Translations under genes and position numbers: made by a program
NCBI RefSeq assembly: GCF_002911665.1
Contig: NZ_MTBP01000001.1
Coordinates: 2,046,001 to 2,110,000, forward strand
Length of the DNA: 64,000 nt
From: Actinomadura rubteroloni
GTDB taxonomy: Bacteria; Actinomycetota; Actinomycetes; Streptosporangiales; Streptosporangiaceae
Direction: 5' to 3'
The notes under the pieces: model-generated
Database searches by the model: none
The model's input: only the letters and a program-made list of their open reading frames with translations
Told to the model about the DNA's origin: nothing
Part shown: piece by piece, positions 17,401 to 24,661 of the stretch
How the letters are laid out: the number at the start of each line of letters is the position of its first letter
How positions within the stretch are numbered: the first letter of the stretch is position 1

Positions 17401-18839
17401 CGCTCACGGTGTCCTGGAAGGGCGCGCGGAAGATCGGGGAGATCACCGTCGACCGTCCGCCGGGGGCGCGGCCGTCGCTGCGCGTGACGGTGACGGGCGC
17501 GAACGGCCAGTCCCGCGAAGGGCTGGTGGACGCGAACGGCACGCTGCGGTTCGACCCGCTCCGCACCGACCGGCTGACCGTGCGGTTCGCCCCGGCGCAG
17601 GGGCCGGTCCAGGTCGCCGAGCTGCGGATCCCGGGGGTGGCGCCGCTCGCGACGTTCGGGTTCCGGTCGTTCACGACCCGCTGCGGGTACGGGCCGTCGG
17701 TCCAGGTGAACGGGAAGACCGTCCCGACCCGGGCCGTCGGGACGGTCGGGGACGTGCTCGCGGGCCGCGCCGTCCGGTTCGAGGGCTGCCGCGCCGCCGC
17801 GCTCAAGGCCGGGGCGAACGACCTCGCGGCGGGCGGCTCCTACCGGGTGGACTCGCTGGTCGTGGACCCGGGCGGCGCGCTGGCGGCGGCCAAGCCCGTG
17901 GCGATGCAGGACGTCCACATCACGTCGTGGGGCAAGGGCAAGCGGGTCATGGACGTGAAGTCGCCTCGCGCGTCCTACCTCGTGGTCAACGAGAACTACA
18001 ACACCGGCTGGAAGGCGAGCGTGGGGGGCCGCGAACTCCAGCCGGTGCGGCTGGACGGGTGGCGGCAGGCGTTCGCCGTCCCGGCGGGCACGTCCGGTTC
18101 GGTCACCCTCACCTACACGCCGGACGGCCTCTACCGGCTGTCACTCTTCGTCGGGCTGGATCTGCTGATCCTGCTGCTGCTCGTCGGCTTCTGGCCGCGC
18201 GGCGGCCTGCGCGAGACGCGGTCGGTGCCCGTCGTCGCGCCCGGGACGCCCGGCGGCGCGGCGCGTGCGGGCGCGGTGGCGCTGGCCGCCGCGATCGGGT
18301 TCTACGTCGCCGGGCCGCTCGGGCTCGCCGTGGCGCTCGCCGCCGGGGTCGCCGCCGACCTGGCCGAACGCCGGACGTCCGCGCTCGCGCGCCGCGTCCG
18401 GTCGCCCTACACGTTCGCGGCGGCGCTGGTCGCGGCGGGCGTCTGCACGGCGGCCGGGTTCTGGCTGGACGAGCGGGGGATCACCGGGTCCGACACGCTC
18501 CTGCGGGACGTCCTGCCGCAGCTTCTCGCGCTCGCCGCCGTCGCGCGGCTCGCCGTGCTGCTGGCCGCGCCGCACGACCCGGACACCTGGCTCGCCGAGG
18601 GCGGTCAGCTCCAGTGGATGCCGCCGGGCGCGGGCTCGTCGCCCGGCTCGGGCCCGGTGAAGATGCCCGGCTCGGGCTCCGGCTCGGGCGGCGGGTCGGT
18701 GAAGATCCCGCCCGTCCCGGGCGGCGCGACCGGCGGGGACGCGGCGGCGAACCGTCCGCCCGGCGCCCGGCCGGGAAGCGCGGACGGCGCCGGCCCGGAC
18801 CGCGATCCGAGCCGCCGGACGGGCTCCTCCAGCGCATAG
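14472..18839 (+). CDS. AftD-like alpha-(1->3)-arabinofuranosyltransferase family protein
   Basis: This 1455-residue giant GT-C protein fits the AftD/DUF3367 family. After TM1 comes the acidic loop DTKIDMAVNP (65-74) and the hallmark LWDTAQFGQLQNQ...GYFFPMGPF (84-107). Further membrane helices run to about 420. A large extracytoplasmic part contains two discoidin-like carbohydrate-binding modules (about 706-840 and 936-1010), and several helices follow from about 1219. AftD adds alpha-1,3 arabinofuranose branches to arabinogalactan and lipoarabinomannan from decaprenyl-phosphoarabinose; the polymer acted on here is unknown. GGGGAGG precedes the ATG. The Gly/Ser/Pro-rich C-terminal tail is antisense to the acyltransferase gene for 235 bp. 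Confidence 0.85.
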   Translation: MASAFWTVADRYTRLADRFAVADRDDRPDRPEIDDRLRERLRAVVCCLALALLSIGTAPGRILPDTKIDMAVNPAGFLARALHLWDTAQFGQLQNQAVGYFFPMGPFYALAHAVNLPAWAAQRFWFALLMITAFLGVRRLAGRLGIGGPISRLAGGMAYALGPHELSALGQASWEYLPLAMLPWILVPLVGAARGETGRVPAAARSGVAVALCGGINGAATVAVLAVPVLYVLTRPRGTARLRLLGWWLGAAGCAVAWWLVPLVLTGRYGFSWLGYTERADTTTSPTSLVNVLRGAERWGNYVDASSLPVAHALSTGVVLTVVTVVLAALGVAGLSRRDLPDRTFLLLVVLSGVVIIGAGHGSSIEGPLAAPLRDLLNGPLSPLRNLYKFDGLVRLPLALGLVHLLVTVRRPRSRLRMLAITTVAVTAVAAPAITGGLAGRGDFEGVPKYWEQAASWLNAHGGEQAVLAVPGASFGDYTWGRPMDDIVQPLLETRWGARQLVPQGSPGFARMVDALDQRVAAGHGSAGLTEVLARMGVRYVLVRNDLTRSDLHGAWPGRVHETLDSSPGIRRVAWFGDWPAGAGGDEAAGSFDQRYAPVEVYEVPGADQVAGLVDAAAPIRVRGAPEALLGLADDGALKGRPVLLNDDAPATKGTEVVSDALRWRERDRGRLRTGISPTLTAGRQPRGTAGIGTDPVDKGWEKYRTTAAYTGIADVTASSSASDPDTAGGFDDPSALPFAALDGDPATQWISGGWTGAAGQWIRVDFTAPVDPGGLQATFAQNAFLGPAPSRVAVETERGTAAQAVRATGQPQELQAPQGTTRWIRVRVLALQAVPQSPAASRVGIPELSLPGLTATRYLTLPQVAGAQVVQRAQQPVAPCMNGSERWVCSPSLQRGDEDGATLRRRFTAAGGTAKISGAAVLTAASLIDRVVGKGETTRVTASSVWTKAPASLPRSAFDGDPRTTWLPSGDDRDPSLTVSWKGARKIGEITVDRPPGARPSLRVTVTGANGQSREGLVDANGTLRFDPLRTDRLTVRFAPAQGPVQVAELRIPGVAPLATFGFRSFTTRCGYGPSVQVNGKTVPTRAVGTVGDVLAGRAVRFEGCRAAALKAGANDLAAGGSYRVDSLVVDPGGALAAAKPVAMQDVHITSWGKGKRVMDVKSPRASYLVVNENYNTGWKASVGGRELQPVRLDGWRQAFAVPAGTSGSVTLTYTPDGLYRLSLFVGLDLLILLLLVGFWPRGGLRETRSVPVVAPGTPGGAARAGAVALAAAIGFYVAGPLGLAVALAAGVAADLAERRTSALARRVRSPYTFAAALVAAGVCTAAGFWLDERGITGSDTLLRDVLPQLLALAAVARLAVLLAAPHDPDTWLAEGGQLQWMPPGAGSSPGSGPVKMPGSGSGSGGGSVKIPPVPGGATGGDAAANRPPGARPGSADGAGPDRDPSRRTGSSSA

Positions 18840-20008
18840 TGGCTCGCCGCCGCCGCGCCGACCGTCAGCAGCGCGCACACGGGGAAGTCCAGGACGAGGA
18901 CCCCGTGGAACGGCGCGTGCCCGGCGACCTTCCACCAGACGTAGATGACCACGAACTGCCACAGGAACAGCCCGTAGGAGACCTTGCCGAGGAACGCCAT
19001 GACGCGGTTGCCGAGCAGGCCCGCGATCATCGGGTGCCCGGGCGGGGCCAGCGCGACCGGCGCGACGAGGAACAGCGCGACCGCCCCGTACAGGAGGAGT
19101 TCGATCTCCGACGTCCACACGTTGACCTCGTAGAGGCGGGAGATGCCGGTGATGCGGGTGGCGGCGAGGCCGTAGCAGAGGGCGGCGATCGTCCAGCACA
19201 GGCCCCAGGACGCGCCGACCGTCCGGCACAGGCGGCGGACGGGGCCGTCCGGGCCGCGCTCGGCGTGCGCCCACACGGTGACGACCGCGAGCGCCATTCC
19301 GGCGGCGAACCACGCCAGGTAGCGCGGCAGCCAGTTCCCGTAGAACGCCCGGTCCGACGACTGGTGGATCGCGATGACGTAGAGGAAGGACACGGCCGCG
19401 AGCGCGCCCGTCCCGGACAGGAGGCGGCGGGCGCGGCGGTCCACGTCCGTCCCGCGCCGGGCCCACCGGCCGAGGACGAACGCGAGCAGCGGCAGCGCGA
19501 CGTAGAACGCCGCCTCGACCGTCAGGCTCCAGATCTGGCCCATGCCCTTCGGGCCGAGGTAGTCGCCCCACCAGGGCGTCCGGTCATAGGAATAGGTGAG
19601 CGTGAGCAGCTTGAGCCAGGACGCGACGTCCCCGAGCCGGTCCCGGAAGTACAGCAGCGTCGCGACGACGACCAGCAGCCAGTAGGCGGGCAGCAGCCGC
19701 AGCGCGCGCTTGGCGAGGTAGCCGCCTGTGCCCGGCGCCGTCCGCAGGCCGAGCGCGGCGGCGGCCCACGGCCGGTACAGCAGCAGCCCGGACAGGACGA
19801 AGAAGATCGGCACGCCGATCTCGCCGCGCGACAACAGCGCGGTGAAGGCGCCCCCGCCCCCGGCGAGGTAGCCGCCGCTCGCCGCGACGTGGAACAGCAG
19901 CACCAGCAGGGCCGCGAGCGCCCGGACGCCGTCCAGCGCGGCGTGGTGCCCGGAGATCTTCGGCAGCCGGCGGTCGGCGGCCGTTCCGGGGACGGGCGGT
20001 GCGGTCAC
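18605..20008 (-). CDS. Acyltransferase family 3 membrane protein
   Basis: This 467-residue protein has the acyltransferase-3 signature: LDGVRALAALLVLLFHVAA near the N-terminus with the family His, FFVLSGLLLYRPW, YLAKRALRLLPAYWL, QIWSLTVEAAFYVALPLL and FLGKVSYGLFLWQF. Ten or so helices are predicted. Such enzymes O-acylate sugars or lipids at the cytoplasmic membrane. GTG 20008 is chosen because it overlaps the stop of the upstream glycosyltransferase (GTGA). After HYALEEPVRRL the last 70 residues are Pro/Gly/Glu-rich and encoded antisense to the AftD-like tail. Mycobacterial Rv0228 is a comparable acyltransferase in the related gene set. Confidence 0.88.
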   Translation of the reverse strand: MTAPPVPGTAADRRLPKISGHHAALDGVRALAALLVLLFHVAASGGYLAGGGGAFTALLSRGEIGVPIFFVLSGLLLYRPWAAAALGLRTAPGTGGYLAKRALRLLPAYWLLVVVATLLYFRDRLGDVASWLKLLTLTYSYDRTPWWGDYLGPKGMGQIWSLTVEAAFYVALPLLAFVLGRWARRGTDVDRRARRLLSGTGALAAVSFLYVIAIHQSSDRAFYGNWLPRYLAWFAAGMALAVVTVWAHAERGPDGPVRRLCRTVGASWGLCWTIAALCYGLAATRITGISRLYEVNVWTSEIELLLYGAVALFLVAPVALAPPGHPMIAGLLGNRVMAFLGKVSYGLFLWQFVVIYVWWKVAGHAPFHGVLVLDFPVCALLTVGAAAASHYALEEPVRRLGSRSGPAPSALPGRAPGGRFAAASPPVAPPGTGGIFTDPPPEPEPEPGIFTGPEPGDEPAPGGIHWS

Positions 20009-20814
20009 CCGCGCAGGGTATCCGAGGGCCGCGCGGGGTCGCGGGCGCCCGCGACCAGCCCCGCCGCCTCGGCGGCCTTCAGCAGCGCGAGCCCCGGCAG
20101 GCACCAGGGGGCGCACAGCGCGAGCCGCAGCGCGGCCCGGGACCGGCCGAGCGGACGCGCCGTCGCCCGTCCCCGGTACACCGGCAGCCAGCGCCCGTAG
20201 TAACGGCGCTTGCGGTAGGCGGCGCGCAGCGTGATCCGTCCCTCGTCGTGCCAGACCCGCGCCTCGACGCGTCCGACCCGGGCCCCGGACGCCGCGGCCC
20301 GGTCCGCCAGATCCCAGTCCTCGAACGCGCTGAGGTCCTCGTCGTAGCCGCCGGTGGCGTCCAGGAGGCTCCGCCGGAAGATCCGCGCGGCCTCCACCGA
20401 CGCGTCACCGACATAGCTGCGCTTCTCGGCGGCCCGGCACGCGGCGAACAGCCCCCGCCCGAAGGACAGCTCGGGGATCACGAGCGCCCCGAGCCCCGGA
20501 TCGGCGTCGAACAGCGCGACGGCCTGCTCGATCACGCCCGGCTCCAGCACCATGTCCGAGTCCACGAACGCGACGATCGCGCCGCGCCCGGCCCGCCAGC
20601 CCCGATTGCGCTGCGCACTCCGCTCGGGCCCGGCGTCCAGCACCCGGTCGGCGTATCCCGCCGCGATCTCCGGCGTCCCGTCCCCGGACGCGTTGTCGAC
20701 GACGATCAGCTCGACGGGCACCGTCTGCTCCCGCACCGAGGCCAGGCACCGCCCGATCGTCCGGCCCGAGTCCCGCGTGGGCACGACGACCGTGACCCGC
20801 GTGCCAGCCGTCAC
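20005..20814 (-). CDS. Family 2 glycosyltransferase
   Basis: This 269-residue GT-A enzyme shows RVTVVVPTRDSGRTIGRCLASVREQ, VDNASGDGTPEIA, the metal-binding DSD in IVAFVDSDMVLEPG and the ED in YDEDLSAFEDWDLADRA as possible catalytic base. It probably transfers a sugar to a lipid or glycan on the cytoplasmic face of the membrane. GTG 20814 is chosen because GGGAGG lies five bases upstream and the GT2 fold begins at once. The longer frame upstream is Cys/Trp/Arg-rich noise from the repetitive intergenic DNA. Its stop overlaps the acyltransferase start, so the two form a pair. Confidence 0.88.
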   Translation of the reverse strand: MTAGTRVTVVVPTRDSGRTIGRCLASVREQTVPVELIVVDNASGDGTPEIAAGYADRVLDAGPERSAQRNRGWRAGRGAIVAFVDSDMVLEPGVIEQAVALFDADPGLGALVIPELSFGRGLFAACRAAEKRSYVGDASVEAARIFRRSLLDATGGYDEDLSAFEDWDLADRAAASGARVGRVEARVWHDEGRITLRAAYRKRRYYGRWLPVYRGRATARPLGRSRAALRLALCAPWCLPGLALLKAAEAAGLVAGARDPARPSDTLRG

Positions 20815-21014
20815 TGAACCTCCCACCGCTCCCCGCAGCACTCCGTACCGGCCAGTAGCGCACCGCCCCCGCGCGCGGCACGCCACACCGCCGCACAGCA
20901 CACCACACTGAACGTGCAGCGCACCGTACTGACGCGTAACCCACCACGTCCAGCACCCCACCGACACACACCCCCACACCGCCACGTGACGCCCGCACCA
21001 ACGCGCGCCGCTTC

Positions 21015-21090
21015 GCGCCGACGTGCGCCGACGTGCGCCGCCTCGCGCTGGTGTGGGAGACCCCGCGCCGACGTGCGATGACGTGCGTGG
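21015..21090. repeat. Direct repeat with ACGTGCG units in a 363-bp gene-free stretch
   Basis: The region 20815-21177 holds no convincing gene. Within it, 21015-21040 and 21065-21090 are similar 26-bp blocks. Each has two ACGTGCG units ten bases apart (21021, 21031; 21071, 21081) preceded by GCGCCG. The surrounding DNA is rich in CAC/CGC steps and lacks the usual codon-position bias. It contains the promoter region of the GT2-acyltransferase pair, and the role of the repeats is unknown. Confidence 0.55.
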
Positions 21091-21177
21091 CCCCACGCGC
21101 GACGCCTCACGCAGACGTCCAGCGCGGCGCGCCGGCGTGTGCTGCGCCGTGCTGGCGGGCGTGATGGTCGGGGCGGT

Positions 21178-22557
21178 CTAGCGGGACGGGGCGGGCTTGC
21201 GGGAGGTGCGCGGGGTGGGATCGCCGAGCGTTCGGGGTAGGGCGGGGGACAGGACGGCGGCGAGGGTGAAGCAGGCGGCGGCGAGGGCCAGGGCGCGGGG
21301 TGCGGAGCCGCCGTAGTAGGCGATTCCGGCGGCGGCCACGCCCAGGACGCCGCCGAACTGGGTCACCGAGTTGAAGACCCCGGAGGCCGCGCCCGCGTTG
21401 TGGGCGGGGACGTCCGCGATCACCGCGTTGGCGAGGACGGGCAGCGCGAGCCCCGTCCCGATCCCGCAGCAGGCCAGCCACGGGACGAGCCCGGCGACCG
21501 TGGCCGCGCCGCCCGCCGCCGCGGCGAGCCCGAGCGCGCCGGCCGCCATGATGAGCGTCCCGGCGCCGACGAACCGCCGTGCCCGGCGCGGGCCGAGCCG
21601 GTGCGTGAGCTGCGCGGTGCAGGCGGTTCCGGCGGGCCAGGCGAGGCCGGTCAGTGCGACGCGTGTCGGGGACCAGCCGAGGCCGAGCTGCAGCCGCCAG
21701 GTCAGCGTGATGAAACAGGCCGCGATGCCGGTGAACAGGGCCAGCGTCAACGCCTGCCCGGCAGCGAACGAGCGCAGTCGCAGCATTGCGGGCGGCACCA
21801 GCGGGTCCGCCGCGCGGCGCTGGTGCAGGACGAACGCGACCGCGAGCACGGCGGCGGCGGGCAGTAGCGCGATGGTCCACCACGGCCAGCCCCGCGCCCG
21901 GCCCTCGATCAGCGGGAACGTCGCCAGTACCGACGCCGCTCCGGCCAGCGCGACGCCCCAGGGGTCCAGCCGGGGGGCCGGACGGGCCCGGGAGTCGTCC
22001 ATCCAGCGCGCGGCGGCGGCGAAGGCGGCCACGCCCACCGGCAGGTTGACCAGGAAGATCAGCCGCCAGCCGCCGTGGTCGGCGAGCAGCCCGCCGAGCA
22101 GCGGCCCGCCCGTCTGCGCGGCGCCGAGCAGGACGCCGTAGAGGGTGAAGGCGAGCGTCCGGTCCCGTCCCGGCGGGAACCGGGCGGTGATCGACGCGAG
22201 CGCCTGCGGCACCATCAGGCCCGCGCACGCGCCCTGCGCGGCCCGCGCGGCGATGAGTACGCCCGCTCCGGGCGCGGCGCCCGCCAGCGCCGACGCGGCC
22301 GTGAACCCCGCGACGCCGAACAGGAAGACGCGGCGGCGTCCCGCGATGTCCCCGAGCCGTCCGCCGGTGATCAGCAGCAGCGCGTAGGCGAGGGCGTAGG
22401 CCGACACCGTCCACTGCCCGGCCGCCGCGCCCGCCCCGAGGTCCCGCTGGACGGCGGGCAGCGCGACGTTGACGACCGACACGTCCACCAGATCCATGAA
22501 CGTCGCCGCCAGCACGGCTCCCAGCCCGAGCCACCGCCGGGGGAGACGGCTGATCAC
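21178..22557 (-). CDS. MFS transporter, DHA2 (EmrB/QacA) drug-efflux group
   Basis: This 459-residue transporter has about 14 hydrophobic segments. DHA2 landmarks include FMDLVDVSVVNVALPAVQRDLG in TM1, GGRLGDIAGRRRVFL as motif A, and a motif-C-like GVLLGAAQTGGPLLGGLLADHGGWR in TM5. This group exports hydrophobic drugs or lipids with proton antiport. GTG 22557 is used; an ATG at 22500 would remove the start of TM1. It is divergent from the DUF3068 gene with 89 bp between starts. Confidence 0.87.
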   Translation of the reverse strand: MISRLPRRWLGLGAVLAATFMDLVDVSVVNVALPAVQRDLGAGAAAGQWTVSAYALAYALLLITGGRLGDIAGRRRVFLFGVAGFTAASALAGAAPGAGVLIAARAAQGACAGLMVPQALASITARFPPGRDRTLAFTLYGVLLGAAQTGGPLLGGLLADHGGWRLIFLVNLPVGVAAFAAAARWMDDSRARPAPRLDPWGVALAGAASVLATFPLIEGRARGWPWWTIALLPAAAVLAVAFVLHQRRAADPLVPPAMLRLRSFAAGQALTLALFTGIAACFITLTWRLQLGLGWSPTRVALTGLAWPAGTACTAQLTHRLGPRRARRFVGAGTLIMAAGALGLAAAAGGAATVAGLVPWLACCGIGTGLALPVLANAVIADVPAHNAGAASGVFNSVTQFGGVLGVAAAGIAYYGGSAPRALALAAACFTLAAVLSPALPRTLGDPTPRTSRKPAPSR

Positions 22558-22646
22558 CAGAAGGACCCCTAAAGTAGAGAAACCGGTCAGGTAGGGTACT
22601 GCGACGACGCCGGTGCGGAGCCCGCCGGAACGGCGACCTGGGGGAG

Positions 22647-23765
22647 ATGATGCGGCGGACGCTGGGCACGATCCTCGTGACGCTCGGGGCGTTCTGCATG
22701 ACGCTGGCGCCCCTCGTGCGGTTCTACGTCGCCGACAAGGTGGTCACCGCCCCGCTGAACCGGTACCAGAAGACGGTGCTGGAGGCCCGCAACGCCGAGT
22801 ACTTCGACATGGCGGCGTTCAAGGCGCGCAAGAACGTGACGCTCGTCGCGACCAACATCATCCGCGGTGACGTGCGCGCCAACGGCGGGGACGACCGCAT
22901 CGCCGTCTGGGACTCCTCCACCGACATCCGGGACGCCCAGCGCGACCAGCAGATCGACCTCCAGGGCTTCCGCATCGCGTTCAACCGGAAGACGGGCGCG
23001 CTGGTCAACTGCTGCGGCGTCCAGGTCGCGGGCGACACGAGCGTGAAGATGTCCGGGTACGGGGTGCTGTTCCCGATCGCGGACGTCCACAAGCGCGACT
23101 ACCCGTTCTTCGACATGACGACGCGGCAGATCGTCCCGGTGCGGTTCGACGGCACCGAGAAGATCTCCGGGATCGAGACGTACCGGTTCGTCCAGCAGGT
23201 GCCGCTGACCAAGTCGCAGGCGCTGGACCTCAAGGTCCCGGCGGACATGCTCGGGATGGCGAAGACCGAGCCCGTGCAGAAGGTCGACCGCTACTTCACC
23301 GCCGCGATCACCCAGTGGGTGGACCCGCGCACCGGCATCCCGATCAAGACGCGGCAGAACATCCGCAGCACGGTCTCCACTCCGGACGGCCGGGGCACGA
23401 TGGTCGTCGCGCAGGCCGACCTGCTGACCACGCCCGCGTCCCAGAAGGCGCTGGCGGACATGTCCGGCTCCGAGGCGTTCCGGATCGGCCTGGTGCAGGG
23501 CTTCGGGCCGGTCACGCTGCTGTTCGGCGGGCTGACGCTCCTGCTCGCCGGGACGGCCGTCGGCCTCGCGGGCGGCGCGCGGGGGCCGCAGGAGCCGCCC
23601 GCCCCGCGCCGCGCGGACGGCAAGTTCGGCGACGCGCGCGGCGCGTCCGGACCGCCGGAGGACGCCGACGACGCGGCGCCCGTCCGGGCGTCGGACGGAC
23701 GCTTCCGCGACGTCGCGGCCGACCCGCCGCCCGTCCGCAGCCCGGACGGGCGGTTCCACGCCTGA
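22647..23765 (+). CDS. DUF3068 (PorA-family-like) envelope protein with C-terminal DGRF repeats
   Basis: This 372-residue protein has one N-terminal helix (ILVTLGAFCMTLAPLVRFYV), an extracytoplasmic domain of about 260 residues and a second helix (LLFGGLTLLLAGTAVGLAGG, about 288-307). The order of blocks, including YFDMAAF, DIRDAQRDQQIDLQGFRIAFNRKTGALVNCCG and ISGIETYRFVQQVP, is that of DUF3068. This family includes mycobacterial Rv0227c and is loosely named PorA. The cytoplasmic tail carries three Asp-Gly-(Lys/Arg)-Phe units (RADGKFGD, ASDGRFRD, SPDGRFHA). GGGGGAG stands before ATG 22647. Function is unknown. Porin and lipid-hydrolase roles have been suggested for relatives. Confidence 0.8.
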   Translation: MMRRTLGTILVTLGAFCMTLAPLVRFYVADKVVTAPLNRYQKTVLEARNAEYFDMAAFKARKNVTLVATNIIRGDVRANGGDDRIAVWDSSTDIRDAQRDQQIDLQGFRIAFNRKTGALVNCCGVQVAGDTSVKMSGYGVLFPIADVHKRDYPFFDMTTRQIVPVRFDGTEKISGIETYRFVQQVPLTKSQALDLKVPADMLGMAKTEPVQKVDRYFTAAITQWVDPRTGIPIKTRQNIRSTVSTPDGRGTMVVAQADLLTTPASQKALADMSGSEAFRIGLVQGFGPVTLLFGGLTLLLAGTAVGLAGGARGPQEPPAPRRADGKFGDARGASGPPEDADDAAPVRASDGRFRDVAADPPPVRSPDGRFHA

Positions 23766-24572
23766 TCAGGGCTTGCGGGCCACGCCGCCGTACATCCAGA
23801 TGTTCTCGGCGGGCACCGTGCCCGCGTCCGGCCGCCACGCCGGGACCGGGACGACGCCCGGCTCGACCAGGTCCAGCCCGCTGAAGAACCGCTCGATGTC
23901 GGGCAGGGACCGCAGCGTCGCCGGGTTCGCGGTGTTCCGGTACGCCTTCTCCGCGCCGCCCGCCGACGCCGGCCGCGTGTCCCCGGTGACGTGCGAGACG
24001 ACCAGGTGGCTGCCGGGCGCGGTCGCGCCGACGTACTGCCGGACGAGGCGGTGCGGCTCGTCCACGTCCGGGACGAAGTGCAGCACCGCCGCGAGCAGCA
24101 CCGCGACCGGCTCGTCGAAGTCGATCAGCGACCGGACCTGCGGGTCGGTCAGGACGGTGTCGGGGTCGCGCAGGTCGGCGGTCAGCACGGCCGTCGTGCC
24201 GGTCCCGGCGAGCAGGGCCCGCGCGTGGACGAGCACGATCGGGTCGCTGTCGACGTACACGACCCGCGCGTCCGGCGCCGCCGCCTGCGCGATCTCGTGG
24301 ACGTTGCCCTGCGTGGGCAGCCCGGTCCCGAGGTCGAGGAACTGCCGGATCCCCGCCTCGCGCGCCAGGTACCGGACGGCGCGCTGCAGGAACCGCCGGT
24401 TCTCGACGGCGATCGGCCGCACCTCGGGCGCGGCGGCCAGCACCGCCTCGGCGGCCTCGCGGTCGGCGGCGAAGTTGTCCTTGCCGCCCAGGTAGTAGTC
24501 GTACATGCGCGCCGCCGTCGCCCGGCTGACGTCCAGCTCGCGCGGCGCCCGCGCGTCCTCGATGTCCGGCAT
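23766..24572 (-). CDS. SAM-dependent methyltransferase, DUF574/Methyltransf_19 family
   Basis: This complete 268-residue member of the actinobacterial family has an N-terminal ATAARMYDYYLGGKDNFAADR block, the glycine-rich SAM motif FLDLGTGLPTQGNVHEIAQ, the acidic VVYVDSDPIVLVHARALL, and the terminal VEPGVVPVPAWRP...GGVARKP. It is a relative of the truncated gene at the window start. The DYYLGGKDN start suits ATG 24572. Its stop abuts the stop of the convergent DUF3068 gene with no gap. The methyl acceptor is not known for this family, which is often present in tens of copies per genome. Confidence 0.9.
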   Translation of the reverse strand: MPDIEDARAPRELDVSRATAARMYDYYLGGKDNFAADREAAEAVLAAAPEVRPIAVENRRFLQRAVRYLAREAGIRQFLDLGTGLPTQGNVHEIAQAAAPDARVVYVDSDPIVLVHARALLAGTGTTAVLTADLRDPDTVLTDPQVRSLIDFDEPVAVLLAAVLHFVPDVDEPHRLVRQYVGATAPGSHLVVSHVTGDTRPASAGGAEKAYRNTANPATLRSLPDIERFFSGLDLVEPGVVPVPAWRPDAGTVPAENIWMYGGVARKP

Positions 24573-24661
24573 CGCGGCCCCTTCCCGTCCGATCCTCCGG
24601 TGATCAACCTAAGGGGACGGGACGGGGCGCGCATCCGTTTCGTCCGGTCCTGGACGGTGCG

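Noticed and set aside
16193-20200. A 1335-codon open frame on the plus strand
   Set aside because: It is out of frame with the AftD-like gene and antisense to the acyltransferase gene, Arg-rich, with no recognisable motif.
20815-21096. A longer N-terminus for the GT2 gene through the repeat region
   Set aside because: The added residues are Cys/Trp/Arg-rich without fold character, and the GTG at 20814 has a good ribosome-binding site.
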